Source: Arbacia lixula
Taxonomy: Eukaryota > Echinodermata > Echinoidea > Arbacioida > Arbaciidae
Assembly (NCBI GenBank): GCA_963669155.1
Contig: OZ022588.1
Location: 126,501 to 190,500 of the forward strand
Reading direction: 5' to 3'
DNA: 64,000 nt
In this document: positions 1-28,388 of the stretch, piece by piece
Position numbering within the stretch: the first letter of the stretch is position 1
Layout: each line of letters begins with the position of its first letter
The notes under the pieces: model-generated
What the model was told of the DNA's origin: nothing
Database searches by the model: none
Seen by the model: the letters and a program-made list of their open reading frames with translations, nothing else
Translations under genes and position numbers: made by a program

Positions 1-475
1 TTGGTTTCCCTTTATCTCTATGTAATAAACAACTGTTGATCTTTCGGGGTTTTTCATGGTATTACAATCGTATTACCATCGTCACCATTGGTACAATCGA
101 ATTACTATCAAATTACCACGGTAATACCATGGTACATTCTTATAAGGGCAATGTTGTCGTCACTAAGCAAAATATACGGTATTATAATTGTTTAGAGTTC
201 TTCGAAAAGGGATTCAGAAAAAAATATCTACCATCAGGTTCTGTTTTGAAACGTGGAACTGGTCTCTTAAGGCCACCGTGATGACACGACCTGATTAGTG
301 GTACGACTCTGCGACTGGCACAATCGCAGGATCCGCCTGTCAATGAATGTGTGTAAGAAGGCGGCGTCACACTTCCAGTCATGGAGTTTTACGACTGCAT
401 CATCGTCGTAAAATCATGTCGTGTACGGTGGCCTTTGAACGTTCCTATAGCAACCATAATGGTGTCTACATTTAC
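1..475. other. intron of the ABCC4-like gene, no exon seen
   Basis: The last recognised exon ends at a donor (GTAAAT on the minus strand) at 471-475. I found no NBD2 motif in the remaining bases, so this is intron. It contains a small imperfect inverted repeat at 55-134 whose ends read CATGGTATTA and TAATACCATG. Confidence 0.6.
55..134. repeat. short inverted repeat (fold-back, about 80 bp)
   Basis: The left end CATGGTATTAC is mirrored by GTAATACCATGG at the right end, with shorter internal repeats of the GGTAAT/ATTACC type between. Probably a small MITE-like fold-back or its remnant. No target duplication was evident. Confidence 0.4.
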
Positions 476-16233
<15,758 letters not shown>

Positions 16234-16697
16234 GATTCATGAAGTGGTACAACAAGTACACAGGGGTCTAGAGTGAAAGTATTAACGAAGAGGAAGAAGA
16301 AGTGAGAGCGAGATGAGACCATGCAAATGAACCATCACCATGGTTACATTTCACATGTGTACGAAGCTCTTTCGTCATGCACCTAGAATGGTCCTCTAAA
16401 TATAGGCATATTTATTGTGAGTTCTAGAGAGCTGTACTAACGGGTTTGAATAGTTGTAAAAAGTTCATGCTCATTGTGCGCATTATTTTGTCTGAAGCAT
16501 GCACAAGGTCGAGTAGGTCGATCTTTTCAACACATATCATTGCACGATAACTTTTACCGCATATCACTATCAGCAAAGTACAGGAAGATCAAAGTCCACA
16601 ATATAGCACCGCATTGCTATTAACACGAGCATATCAGCTATGCAGACTTCATGGCCTGAAATACACATATCAAGCAACAGTTTGAAGGAGCGAAGGC

Positions 16698-16722
16698 GGG
16701 GGGGGGGGGGGGGGGGGGGGGG
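16698..16722. repeat. poly-G run of 25
   Basis: Uninterrupted G tract in intergenic DNA. Similar runs of 10-26 G or C recur throughout the window (for example 21552-21571, 61156-61174, 63354-63379). Exact lengths may be affected by assembly. Confidence 0.9.
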
Positions 16723-17059
16723 ATTTCTTCCTACAATCGCGTACATACATCAATTAGGTAAATTTGCAATCGCGAGACCCGCTGCAGATCGATTGACTGT
16801 AATATAGGCGAGCTATCAAAGGATCACAGTCACACAGTGCATGATGTCGTTATAAACACTTCCTGAAAAAAAAAAACTATTCCACAAACAGATAGGAAAC
16901 CCGAAACATATTACCAAAATAATAGGCTAATAAATTGGCATGATATACACACATACAAGTTCGCCGGCAGTATAGTCTGACTATAGGTGTAGAACGACTC
17001 CGTAGACTCTGACTCCATCAGCATGATTCATTGCAATTGTTCTATGAAGTGGGGAATGG

Positions 17060-17260
17060 AAACTCACACGTCGTCAACGCCTCCAGGATTCCACTACTAG
17101 ATTGGCTATCCTTAGGAAATTAAGGCTCTTCACACATCTCACTAATCCTTGAAGCATTGCATTGACTTCCAATTCACACACGTCTAGATGTCAGGTCAAG
17201 ATCCTTCTTGCGTACCAATCCGTCATGGAACATACGCAGCTACATATCATGACCGTATTA
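17060..17260 (+). pseudogene. degraded LINE reverse-transcriptase fragment
   Basis: Reading in shifting frames, the region resembles the thumb and C-terminal part of non-LTR reverse transcriptases: an L-H-x-L-P-I block near 17155, then a K-I-L-L-A-Y-Q-S block near 17188-17230. A frameshift and in-frame stops show it is dead. Assignment is by pattern only. Confidence 0.4.
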
Positions 17261-18266
17261 TGCATGGCCGGTGCGGGCGCATTTGATTTTTACACGGACG
17301 TCGCCGAGCTATTTTTGTCAAAAAAATCAAGAAACCGCCTAATGTTAAAGTCTACACACTGTAGTTTGTGACTTGTGAGCTGTAACTTTATGTTGAAATC
17401 AAGGAGGTAAAAACGGTTAGATATACCTCTTTGTTGAGATATACAACACCGGAAAAAACGATGATGAAAGAGACATTAAACATGCACACTCGCCTTTACG
17501 CAAAGTTCTGTTTAAATGCAAGGCCGCTTAGACTTTGAATCCAGCATGCTTCATTGCAATTTAAGGCAAAAATGACAAAGCAGTGGTTTAGGGAAAATAT
17601 ACTCGCGGCTGCGAATCGCTATCTTCAGAAAGAAGCAATTCAGGCAAGCAAGTTTAGAGGTAGGTCGCATAGATTACCAGTCAATAAAGGAAGGTTTGAT
17701 GCAAAAGTAGTACATGACCTGCAATACCCACTGTGTACATCAATATACATTGGTGATGAATATCATTGTAGTTTTGTATGCTCATTCTTTCAAAATGAGA
17801 GAACGAATTATACCAAATAATTTTACAAATCTAACTCAAGACAGATGCAACGCCCCTATCTATCTGACATCAAACTTAACATTCCACGCACGTAACTCTT
17901 TAGCAGTGACGTAGTAGAGGAGGTGGGGGCATGGGGGGGGGGGGTGGGGATGGGCGGGGGTGTCATGTTCACGATCCCCTATACCTTTCAGTGGAAAATA
18001 CGAAAACAATTATGACATAATTGGTGAAGATAATATGATATATACATTTAGTTTAAATGCACGACGGAGGTTCTCTCAAATAATAAGAAATGCATATTTT
18101 CACTATATGCCCCCCCCCCCCCCCTTATGAGGTAAAAGTGCCCCTTTTTGGAGGTGAAAGTGCTCCTATGTCCCTTTGGGGAGGTAAGCTCATAGATACA
18201 AGATAGAGGAGGAGATAGAGAAAGATATATTATTTATATCTCTCAGTACTTAACAGTCCACTGTTA

Positions 18267-18270
<4 letters not shown>

Positions 18271-18335
<65 letters not shown>

Positions 18336-18343
18336 CATGCACA

Positions 18344-18387
<44 letters not shown>

Positions 18388-18411
18388 TTTTTTTTCTCTC
18401 TCTCTCTCTCA
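18271..18411. repeat. (CA)n-(CT)n compound microsatellite
   Basis: About 75 bp of CA repeats followed by CT repeats, a short T-rich interruption and more CT. Confidence 0.95.
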
Positions 18412-20012
18412 AGCATATTTTCTGTGCAAACTACAACAAACATTTCCCATTTACAATTACGAGGTCTGCACAATGTTCAGTCAATTCAAATATAGTTTCG
18501 TATACTCAATTCATGATTTAATTTCCATATCATGTCACCCAAACAACATACTTCTGTAAATATACCTCCTTCATAAATCATATTGCCAGTCAACCATCGT
18601 AATGCTTATGCGTTTCTCGCTAGCTGGCCGTATCCATTGGCCGAATGTCCAACCAATCACATTGCTTCCCTGAGATTTGATCGCTACTTGTTTTATTCCA
18701 CTTCAGTACGATACAATCCTTTTTTAACAAGTAAAATAACTTTAGTGTCCCTTTTTACACCCATCTCATTTTAATGAAATCAAATGAATATTATGAATAA
18801 TATCTCTATCCTATTTTCATATCATAATCGTATCATACATTAACAAATTGATAATAAGACATTCTTGACAATTCCGTGGAAAGAATGGAGTGGAGTTCAC
18901 ACGATATAAGCATGATACATGCAATAAGTATGACCCGTTTTACAGATTAAAAAAGATTGTACATCATTATTTGCCAACACATTTTACCAGGGCTTAATTT
19001 GCGTTAATTTTATGTCCTTTCACAAGAAATTAAGATATCAGTATGATATAAAGGAAAGAATAAACATGCAGCAAGATAAGTTTATTTTATCTCTCGATGT
19101 CCAACTTATAGTATTTGTCTTTTTTATAAAGGTTTTTTATTTGAAATTTTAAAAAATGATGATCTATATAATTATCCTCATAAACATTTCACTCTGATGT
19201 TTTATTGCATAGTTTACCTAACTGGACGCGTGACTCGCGCGACATGGCTTCAATGTGACTCGCGTGGCATATTTCTTCAAAACTAAAGAGCAAGATTTGA
19301 TATTTTGTCATATTCTGATGAAGTATCCATAGCAAACTAATCACATATTAAGGAAAGCTTTCAAAACTATTTCTTTTTCTAGCAAAATGACTCGCGTGAC
19401 AGTTTCCGAGACAATTTTTTGTGTCTTAAAATCCAGATAACATTAATAAATTTGATAAACCGGTTGGTAATCTATTATATTGAAGGTTTTTGTTAAATAA
19501 AGACAGCAGGCTGAACAGTGGATGAGATATTGGTCTATGTCTTTGAGGGTCTTTCTTGACCCTTTTTTAGAGTAATATACATTTCATCTGTGTTCTACAA
19601 CCTGTGAACAAAAATAAATCACATAATATGCATGACATTTCAGATTTAGATAATTTGAGTATCCCTCTGGCCATATATATAAAAAAAATACGTCATATAT
19701 CTCAATTCTTAATCTTAAGAGTAACATGTTGACAATTTAGCGGGAATGACCGTTTTGGTAATCTTACAGATTGTGCAGTATAAACCGCGGAGAGGTCCAA
19801 TCTCAGATAAAAAAATAGAATTGGCTACGCAAATTGAAATTAAAATTAATACAGTCGTTTTCATTATGCATAATGTTATAGTCCCAAAATCAAACAGTGT
19901 TCGTCTCGTGAGTATAGTCTGGTGACCTACTTTTCTTGACAATTCACTCGACAATATTGATATTCATAACATTTATCAATTATGTTAATGATTACATACT
20001 AAATAAATAAGT

Positions 20013-20162
20013 TCATATTCCATTTTTCAGCAGTCTCCTCGCAATGGTATGAAACCATTTCTTGTAGTTTTCTTGTGGAATTGTCGACTCTACTTGGGAA
20101 AGGTTGTTCATGGATCGCGTGCATTGTTCTGCATCTCTTGCCAGGTTGAATTCATTCACCAT
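20013..20162 (-). other. 49-codon ORF of unknown origin
   Basis: From ATG at 20160-20162 to TGA at 20013-20015 the minus strand encodes 49 residues of well-mixed composition, including N-L-A-R-D-A-E-Q-C, S-T-I-P-Q and Y-K-K-W-F-H-T-I-A-R-R-L-L. The frame stays open a few codons upstream to a TAA just beyond a possible AG acceptor. It looks protein-like, perhaps a fragment of a mobile-element protein or an isolated exon, but I cannot name a family. Confidence 0.35.
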
Positions 20163-20529
20163 CGGAATCCGACGAAGTAATTAACTCATATCGAATCGAT
20201 TTCTCCTGCTTCGCCTGTATCAATCAAGTGAAAAGAAAGAGAGGTAGAAGAGAAAGGAAGCAAGAGAGAAAGAGAGAAAACAGCAACGAGTTATCAAATC
20301 ATATCTGTCCACTTCTTCTACTAATCTAATGAAGATGGGTGTACGCTAACTTCGTCACAACACGTTACGTCCTTCTTCGATAGCCTTATCTCACAACAAA
20401 TACTTCATTTGTTTGGGGGCATGTTTTGTTTTTGCTCCTTTTTTGTTGTTATTGGAAGGGGCTTAATGTTCGTATTTTAATTGAACTAAGTAATCTCATT
20501 CTGGTGTGCCACTAGCCTAAAATGGAACG

Positions 20530-20690
20530 TCCAACCTGATGTTTTGATTAGAGCAGAAAATGAAAGCAACATATTAGTAAAGGTTTGATGAAAATCCGGT
20601 GAAGGATAAAAAAGTTTGAACTTTTTTAAAGTTTAAATTTGTGACGTCATTTGGAAGCTGCCCTCCCATATGCTGTGTGCTTATGATTCC
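20530..20690. repeat. diverged copy of the CACCCTGAA inverted-repeat element
   Basis: The GTTTGATGAAAATCCG block followed by AAAGTTTAAATTTGTGACGTCA matches the left interior of the complete element at 41322-41682. A degraded terminal repeat precedes it. The right end was not recognised. Confidence 0.55.
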
Positions 20691-21034
20691 ATTATTACCC
20701 GTTTTTATTTTACTTTTTTTATGCAGGAATCAATCTATTTCATAAAGGTGTGTTTTTAATCACTTGACTGTCTAATGATATCAAAGTTTCCCGTTCTATT
20801 ATTGAGATGAAAGTTCTGATACTGTATCTTTTCCCATTTTCCGTGCTTTTTACAGCATATCATTCTTTGACCTGCACAAGGGACACACTGTCTTTAACCT
20901 TGTGTGTGCCACATGTGTCTTTCTTCACAAGTAATACACAAATAGCCCACAGAGCTGCAGTTTATCTGACACTCAAAGGTTTAAGGGTAGACTTTCCCTT
21001 TAATACTAGCAATGCACAAGTAGTCCATTGTCTA

Positions 21035-21063
21035 ACCATGGACCCTATACTAGGGTCCATGGT
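21035..21063. repeat. perfect 13-bp hairpin with 3-nt loop
   Basis: ACCATGGACCCTA, then TAC, then TAGGGTCCATGGT. It lies about 210 bp beyond the stop codon of the MFSD6-like gene, between the two minus-strand genes. Function unknown. Confidence 0.85.
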
Positions 21064-21272
21064 CTAACATATAGATAGCGTTTAAGATCAAGGATATATA
21101 GTTAGTGTCGCTGTGACGTGACCTCGAATCCCATTATTGGTTGATTTTAGGATCGCAATGAAGGAATCAGACCAACATTATAAGATCGTTGAAATTGAAC
21201 GAGATCCAGACCTTGGTTCTGTCTTAATCATGTGAAATAGTCCTGTATCATGACCACCACGATCCCTTACTC

Positions 21273-24200
21273 TTAAAATATCTTTTCATCAGCATTGCTT
21301 ACCGAGAAAGCAATGCCCATGAGCATGCCGACTACAAGACAAGCAAAGGCGAAGCAGAAGAACGTGATGGGGGCGCCGTAGAAGGACACCCCCACTCCAG
21401 CAATGACAGCCCCGAGGCCCCTGCCGAGGTAGTAGATGCCCTTGAGAGAGCCCTGCAGGGTGGCCAGATTCTCTGGTAGAACCAGGCGGCTGAGCTGGGC
21501 GACTAGCACGTTCCACGTCAGGGTCCGAGACAGGCCTGGAGGGTGGTGGGCGGGGGGGGGGGGGGGGGGGGATTGAAATAGTTTAACACAATTAGCACCG
21601 CGTGGTAGAGGGAGGTTCCTATGGAGTATCAAAGGGTGACGTCATATTAGCATGCTGTCAAGGCAACCAGTTCTATGTCAGTAAAGCAAATATCAGTGAT
21701 CGTAGCGGGGACGCTCTTTGGGCGTGCCCGATACGACCCCTGTCGGACCAGTAAAACTCTCACTTGAGCCATGGGATGGTGTTTAGAATACGCTAACCTG
21801 CATACAATGGATAGGACGACACCACATTGGTGCTCTATACATTTATGCAAACACACCATTATTGTAATCATGACACCAAACCATTTGGCTTCCTACTTAA
21901 CCCATTTTAGTGATGACACATTTCATTTTAACCAGATAAATTCGCTTTTAACTTACCATTTTATCAAAGATAAAGTTATTGCATGGAATCGAACGATATT
22001 GGTAGGGGGAAAATGCATCAATCTGATATCAAAATAAAACAAAACTAAATCAAACCGAATATGACTCGTTTCGCCAAACCTACCGTGGAATACCTCGACG
22101 GGAAGCAGCCAGCCTGGGGCCGTGATGAGGGCGTAGGCGAGGAAGCAGAGCAGGTAGCCCACGGCCCCCGTCACCAGCAGGACCCCATGGCCTCGAGACT
22201 CTATCAGCTGGCCCAAGTGGAAGGCGAGCAGCAGCTCCGACGCCCCGGTGATGATCGTCGCAGATTTCACCATCAGGATAGGCGCACCTGTTTTTTCCCA
22301 AAAAAGTTAAAATGCGAATTCCATGCTCAATTTACAGCAAATAAATAAAGTAATAAAAAGAGACACCACAAACCTAATACAACATATAATACAGACTAAC
22401 ATGTCAGACACGAAAGCTGCTAGAGGGAAATGATTTTATCTTTTTAATGCTCTATTTCGTTTGTTTATATTTCTGTCTTTCGCTATTCCTGCCCCATTCA
22501 CGATTATCGATATAACCGTCTCTCGAGACCTACACCCCCCCCCCCCAACCCCACCCCACCCCTTTTCTCTTAAGTTTTGTGATGATGACATTTGAATAAG
22601 CAATCCTAGACTTTCATTCCTCGAGGAACACAATATTGCATGAACAACTCTTGCGTTGGTTTGTTCGTTACCTAATGTACTGAGATGAAAAGGGAGAAAA
22701 ACTGTTATAGCGCCCTCATTCGCCTCCAGGAAGCACAGGACGGGCAAGAGCAAGGCGGGGTTGAGTTTGCAGAAGACGTTCGCGAGGTCAAATATATTCG
22801 ACTCAGCTGGGTATTCGAGCTGTGGATGAAAGATGAAGAGAGGTGAGAGGGGAAAGTGAGAGATTAAATTTTATGTTGATAAATTCATGCATAAAAGTAC
22901 TCAACGTTTAAAATATATAGCCAATGGACATGCTTCCAAAGTAATATCATGCAATAAAATATCAGACTCAGAGGCAGGTAACTTTTTATCAAGGTGAAAG
23001 ATAGATTTTCATATTTTAAAAAAAATGTAGTGCCAGGTCAGGCATATTATGATTGTGAGGATATCTACACTCACGCTGAATTTGATACAGTAGGCGACCA
23101 GGAGGGCGATGGCGCAGCTGGTCGTACCCAGAAAGATTGCAAATGCGATGCGGTAGTCCTCGACCTCGATCTCGACGCCGCATCGGGACCAAGTCGACGC
23201 TGCGACGTTGGTGAAGAGGGTGATGAGAAGGATGCTGTGGTCGATACACATAACGAAACAACAATCTTCAATCGATGCCTCTTTTAAATATGGAGTTAAA
23301 ATGGAATTGTTTCGTGTTTTAAACAATGAACTCTTCACGGCTTCTAGACAAACTTAGAAATTAACCTCACTTTTCCAGACGTAGACTCTTACAACTGCAT
23401 AATTATGGAAAACAAATCTTAATCACTATAGACAGGGGGGGGGGGGGGGTCATGACCCCATGCTTATCGGTCTAAGTGTTCTGGGTGAAAGGGCTCATCA
23501 CAGAGTTATATAAAAACGGCTTATAGTTATGCCTTGCATTTTATTTTGTTATGTTAACAGCATTTTGTACCAAAGCGCATTCATGGTTGCCACAGCAATG
23601 ATTCGGAAGGGGCAGAGAGAGAAGCTCAGAGCTCGGACGCGATGGTTAGAAAAAGAGATGGTAGGTTGGAGTGGGGAAACGGTCAGTGTGAACAGGGAGG
23701 TGTGCAACAAAATTGATGAGGCTCAGTTCGAACTTACTAGACGGCGAAGCCCGCGTTGCCGAACGCTCGTTGCCAGCCGTATTCATGGCTCTTCGTGGGG
23801 CCCAGTACCTGCAGGGTAGCCGTGTCAGCCAGGGCCAGCGTGGTGCCTTGCATCACCTTGGCAACGGTGATCAGGGCATAGATGGCGTAGAAGGACGACA
23901 TCAGACTAGCGCTCTCGAACATCCAGCCCAGGAAAGTCGTCTTAGGACCTATGAGATCAAATATCAAAGAGTTTTAGATCGACATGACTTGGGAGTGGAC
24001 GTGTGTTTTTTGTATTAAAGCTCGGCAGGTACACCCCGGTCTTGTCCTTAATCATTCATACGCTATTATGACTGAAGTCACCACAGTGTCTACCGGTGGT
24101 GGCCAATGGTAGGGCGTTCATGGTAAGCTCAAAGAGAACACGTCCACCTAACCCTAACCCTAACCCTAGGGGGGGGGGGGTTATGACGTTTTTCGAAAAT

Positions 24201-25848
24201 AGTGGGGGGACATTGGGTATTGTGTCCCCCCCCCCCTTTCGAAATGGTGGTGGGGGGTTATGACGTTTTTCTAAAAAAAATTGTACACGAACGAAAATAG
24301 TGGGGGGGGGGGGGACATTTGATATTGTTTCCCCCCCCCCCTTTCGAAATGGTGGGGGGTACACGACCCCCCGTCCCCCACGGGATTTCCGCCCATGTCT
24401 TAAACTGTATTTTATTAGTTGACGACCGCTTGTATTTTGGTGCAAAGTGATTCTTCCTCTTTTCCTTCTTCTTATTGTATCTCCTTTCTTTGTCATCACC
24501 TTCGATTTTACCTCCATTTCTTCTGTGTTTTCTTTCTATTGCAATATATAAATGAGGAATGACGATGGCGACTCCTAATTGATATTTTTCTTAAATGCAT
24601 TAAATTGCCACGACTTACATAACTGTGACGTAGAATCCGTATCTCCTGTAGTTACATTCATGTGGATTTCGCGTACTAGTTGTATTGTTAACAGCAGCTG
24701 CCAGTCACAGTTACAGTCGTTTCAATCTACACGGTAATAAATGAAGTGCCCCAACCCCCATATAATAGATTACATGCAACAAGCCCTCATATAATGTAAC
24801 GTACACATTGTTAACTAACATATAATCTACCTATTTTGTTCTGTGTCGCAGAGTCCCAAGCCTCTTTTCAAATTTTCGTCAAAATGAGACTTTATTGCGG
24901 CAAAAGAATGTGAAATTCGGTTTTAGTGGATGATTTTACATAGATTAATGGGAACTTATTTTTCTATTTCAGTAACCCTTTAATGTTTGATTAGCACCAT
25001 GGAAAAGACAATATCCCAACCATAAACATGTTAAAGAAACATTCTTCAGATATCATGAGTCTTGTATTACTCCAACCAAGTTACGTAATACATGTGGACC
25101 GCGACCAAATATTGATGATGAAATCCATGCACTGTTATACAAATCATCATCAGTCTGATGACGTGATGAAATGTGCAGACAGGAAAAGATCATTAGTATT
25201 CGGCATCCATGTTTCAAAAACGCAATGTTCTTTGTAAAGTGCGGAAAACAAATCAAAGCGAATAGATCCTTGGGGCGGGCATCATGATATCGCCAATAAC
25301 ATTTCGTAGGGGTGACGAGGTCTCTCGCCCCTCTTTCACCCCCTACGATCTAAATTAAGAAAAGCGTCTCGGACTTCTAAGCGCTCTCAAAATACGTAGG
25401 CCCTATGTTTAAACAAAGGCAAAGTATAGGATTGTATACAGACGCGGTGGATTGTAATGGAAGAGGCGGTGTTATCGTTTACGTGTCAACAAGAAATTAG
25501 CGTAACGTGTTCTAGATTCGTCCTGTAATAGTCTAGTCTGGAGACAACATGGCTGAAAGGTGGGCGTGATTATGAGAGAGATACATCTTGCAGGAGTGGG
25601 ATTAGTGGAAGGAAATACATACACTACTTCAACCCTTTGTGTGCCATACCAACTCTTAATGTATGGGCATTAAGTATTTGTCACCTGTGGCACGTAAAGA
25701 GTTAAGACGGATTCAAGGAGAGGAAGGGACGGCCGGGGGGAGGGGGGGGGTGAGATTGTGTGTACACAACACGCGTATACACGCGTATTATCTATAGCGA
25801 CGACAGAGACAGAAAAATGTGGGAAAGGAGAGAGGGACAGAGAGAGAG

Positions 25849-25928
<80 letters not shown>

Positions 25929-26294
25929 CGAAAAGTGGGTGTGGGCGGCGAAACAGAAACGATGGCGGTGATATTTGACGCTCACCTATAGGCGACTGTG
26001 TCCCGATACTGAGCATTTAGAACGATGACTTAAAATGCAACGGGGAAATGTGAAACAAATGTGTCGATCACATGGTGAACAAACTCTACAAACAAAGTTA
26101 ACGGTCAGATTTGTGGCAGCAAACAAAGGTGGAGGCGTCATTAGTTAGTCATTGTAAACTAACTAAGACCCACGAGTGATTGTGGGTCAAATAGGCGAAC
26201 CAAATCTCAGGGGGAACCACAGCGGCAGCATCGTTGTATGCTTGAGGTAAAAGCCTAAATCCTTACGAGTAAATTCAGGCGGCGGTGTGTATGT

Positions 26295-26353
<59 letters not shown>

Positions 26354-27862
26354 GGGTGCAAAGAGCTCTCAACGACCGGATTGTCTATCATATACATCAT
26401 GTTGCACATCTTCTATGTAAGAACGTGTTTTATTTATTTATTGAAGTCTTACGATAATCACTGATAATATAATATTTATAAATGTCATAGGAACAGATAC
26501 AGTGATCAGTTAAAACATTAATTTGTTTCATTTATGCTTTTGTTTGGAATCCGATAGGCCAAAACGTTTCAAACACATCTATTGTAATATTTTTTATATT
26601 GTCTTCCAGACTTCCAGATTTAATAAATATTAATCCATAAATCAACGGAATGAAGAGGCAAGGATAGAGAATCGGAGCGCCCAATATTTGTCATGATATA
26701 ACAGAATAATAATGATTTATATAAACTACCTACTAAGAGACAGAACGTAGACTTACAGATTACGGGGCCCATAATCATTGGAGTCGATTTATAGCTTCTA
26801 TATAGTGATTAATATCCTAAAGCATTAACTCCATACTGTACTCTTTTAATGATAACGACATCCTTTCGTGCCAACCCGAAGTTATTGTGACGGGCGCTGT
26901 AACCATGGCCACTGCCCGTATACTGAATACCTACCGATGACCGCTACACCTCCAGACACGTGCGCTGCGCCCCAGAAGCGTCCCCCTGGGTAGCATTCCT
27001 CGGTCTTCTCCGACCACGGTGTTCTGATGATGTGCAGGATACTGAGCCACGACGGCTGGCTCGACATCTCGGTCGTATTTTCCGGTATCAGGCAAAGCGC
27101 GTTACTAGCATCAAAGTTCCGCAGGAGTCCCATTCTGACCTCCGGCGGTGTAGCCGCGGACACCGCCGCCGAGCGCGCCTTCGATGTTGACGATGATGGT
27201 GGTAACGGTGGCGGTGATATGACGCTCACCTTGGCGATTGTGTTCTGGAACTGAGTTCTGGCAAGAGGGCAGGTGGCAAGGTCGGGAGCAGGGATGACGT
27301 TGATCAAGAGAGAGAAGACGACCCAAAGACAGAGGGCGAAGAGCAGCATCTCCTTACGGCAGCGGAACTTATCGGAAATGTAGCCGCACAACGGGGTGGA
27401 CAGGGAGGAGATGAGGCAAGGCATCGCGAAGATAAAGCCCAGCTGCAGAGGGTTGAATCCAATCTGAAGTCCGTACACCGAGAGATACATGGAGAGGCAG
27501 GCCTCGCCTCCTCGGATGAAGATGTAGAGGAGCTTATACGGCATAAGACTTTCATCTACCTTGCGCAAACAACGTGCAACGTCTTTCCTGCAACCATGAC
27601 AACCGCTAGCAGCGAGTTCATCTTCACCATCCTTTGACTCGTCCGTGTCGGTATCGTACCGGCGGTGGCGCGCAACCTCCGCGTACCTATCGTCCGATTC
27701 CTCATGTGTTAGCATAAGTTGCTCCACCTTGTGCGTGTAAGCGTCCAAGACGCGCGCGCGTTGCTGCGCGTAGTTCTTGAGTTCCACGCTCTCCGTTCCT
27801 GGCACGTGATCCTCCAAAGCAGAAGCGCTGATGACCGTCATGATTTGACTGAACAGTGACAT
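21273..27862 (-). CDS. MFSD6-like: MFSD6-like major facilitator superfamily protein
   Basis: Six phase-matched exons: 26935-27862 (ATG 27860-27862, with an in-frame TAA upstream), 23738-23948, 23075-23234, 22672-22819, 22084-22287, 21273-21535 (TAA at 21273-21275); about 637 aa. Residues 1-107 form an acidic/basic cytosolic N-terminus. The first helices follow MPYKLLYIFIRGGEACLS (about 107-124), with a motif-A-like loop GYISDKFRCRKE (160-171). A Pro/Ser-rich loop with NTT sites fills about 212-300. Exon 2 carries the conserved L-A-D-T-A-T-L and QRAFGNAGF segments, and exon 6 the A-T-L-Q-G-x-x-x-G-x-Y-x-L-G-R-G-L-G motif of MFSD6-type (MFS_1_like) proteins. Substrate unknown. Two uncertainties: a good donor (AAG|GTGAGC at 27224-27229) inside exon 1 could split it, and GTAAGC near 21300 could continue the gene leftwards instead of ending at TAA. 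Confidence 0.85.
24142..24365. repeat. interstitial telomere-like repeat plus tandem G/C-tract repeats
   Basis: About three CCCTAA units (24148-24167) run into a G tract. Two imperfect tandem copies follow, each with GGTTATGACGTTTTTC, AAATAGTGGGGGG, a poly-C tract and CTTTCGAAATGGTGG. Confidence 0.8.
25840..25919. repeat. (GA)n microsatellite
   Basis: About 80 bp of GA dinucleotides with few interruptions, ending in a G run. Confidence 0.95.
26297..26347. repeat. (GT)n microsatellite
   Basis: About 50 bp of uninterrupted GT in the first intron of the MFSD6-like gene. Confidence 0.95.
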
Positions 27863-28242
27863 CACACCATCTAAACCAATACGTAGTCCATCGTGTTAGA
27901 TCATCACCAAACAGATCTAAGTTCATTTTCTGAAGACATGCCCTTCACATCATTCGTGAAATCCAGACCGAACCTGAAACGACAAAGTGTGTAAGCAAGC
28001 TTGATTAGGCAACAAGTCACATAGCCTACCAGAATATTGCACAAAATACTAACCCCTACTGAAGGCAAGACAATACCTGTTGTCTTTGTATTTATAATCT
28101 GATTTTTTTTTTCATTTCTCACATCTTCTACCTTACCCCTCTCTTTCTTTCTCCCCTCTTTTTTCTGTATATTATTTATTTTCATTAACCGCCTTTTATT
28201 GGTTGTTCTCGTTTCCCACCACTCCATCTTCATCAAGCCCAT

Positions 28243-28337
28243 GCTCTCTCTCTCTCTTTCTCTCTCCCTCCATCTCTCTTTCTCATCCCACTCTCTTCTC
28301 TATCCCTATCTCTATCTCTGTCCCATCTCTCTCTGCC

Positions 28338-28376
<39 letters not shown>

Positions 28377-28388
28377 CTCTCTCTCTCA
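28243..28388. repeat. (CT)n and (CTAT)n microsatellite
   Basis: CT-rich tract including about eleven CTAT tetranucleotides near 28338-28380. Confidence 0.95.

Larger units (their letters stand above)
16234..21272. other. intergenic region between the ABCC4-like and MFSD6-like genes
   Basis: No conserved exon recognised. It should hold the ABCC4-like promoter (right of 16233) and perhaps the 3' end of the MFSD6-like gene. It contains a 25-G run (16698-16722), a probable LINE relic around 17060-17260, G- and C-rich tracts near 17930 and 18110, a CA/CT microsatellite (18271-18411), three TGACTCGCGTGAC-type motifs (19228-19400), a small unexplained minus-strand ORF (20013-20162), a diverged inverted-repeat element (about 20530-20690) and a perfect 13-bp hairpin (21035-21063). 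Confidence 0.6.
23949..26934. other. large first intron of the MFSD6-like gene
   Basis: No coding signal. It holds a short telomere-like repeat and paired G/C-tract repeats (24142-24365), a (GA)n tract (25840-25919), a (GT)n tract (26297-26347), and at 25961-26013 a diverged copy of the exon-1 segment spanning the internal GTGAGC donor. Confidence 0.6.

Noticed and set aside
24056-24517. 153-residue Pro/Gly-rich ORF
   Set aside because: Generated by the G/C-tract repeats in the MFSD6-like intron.
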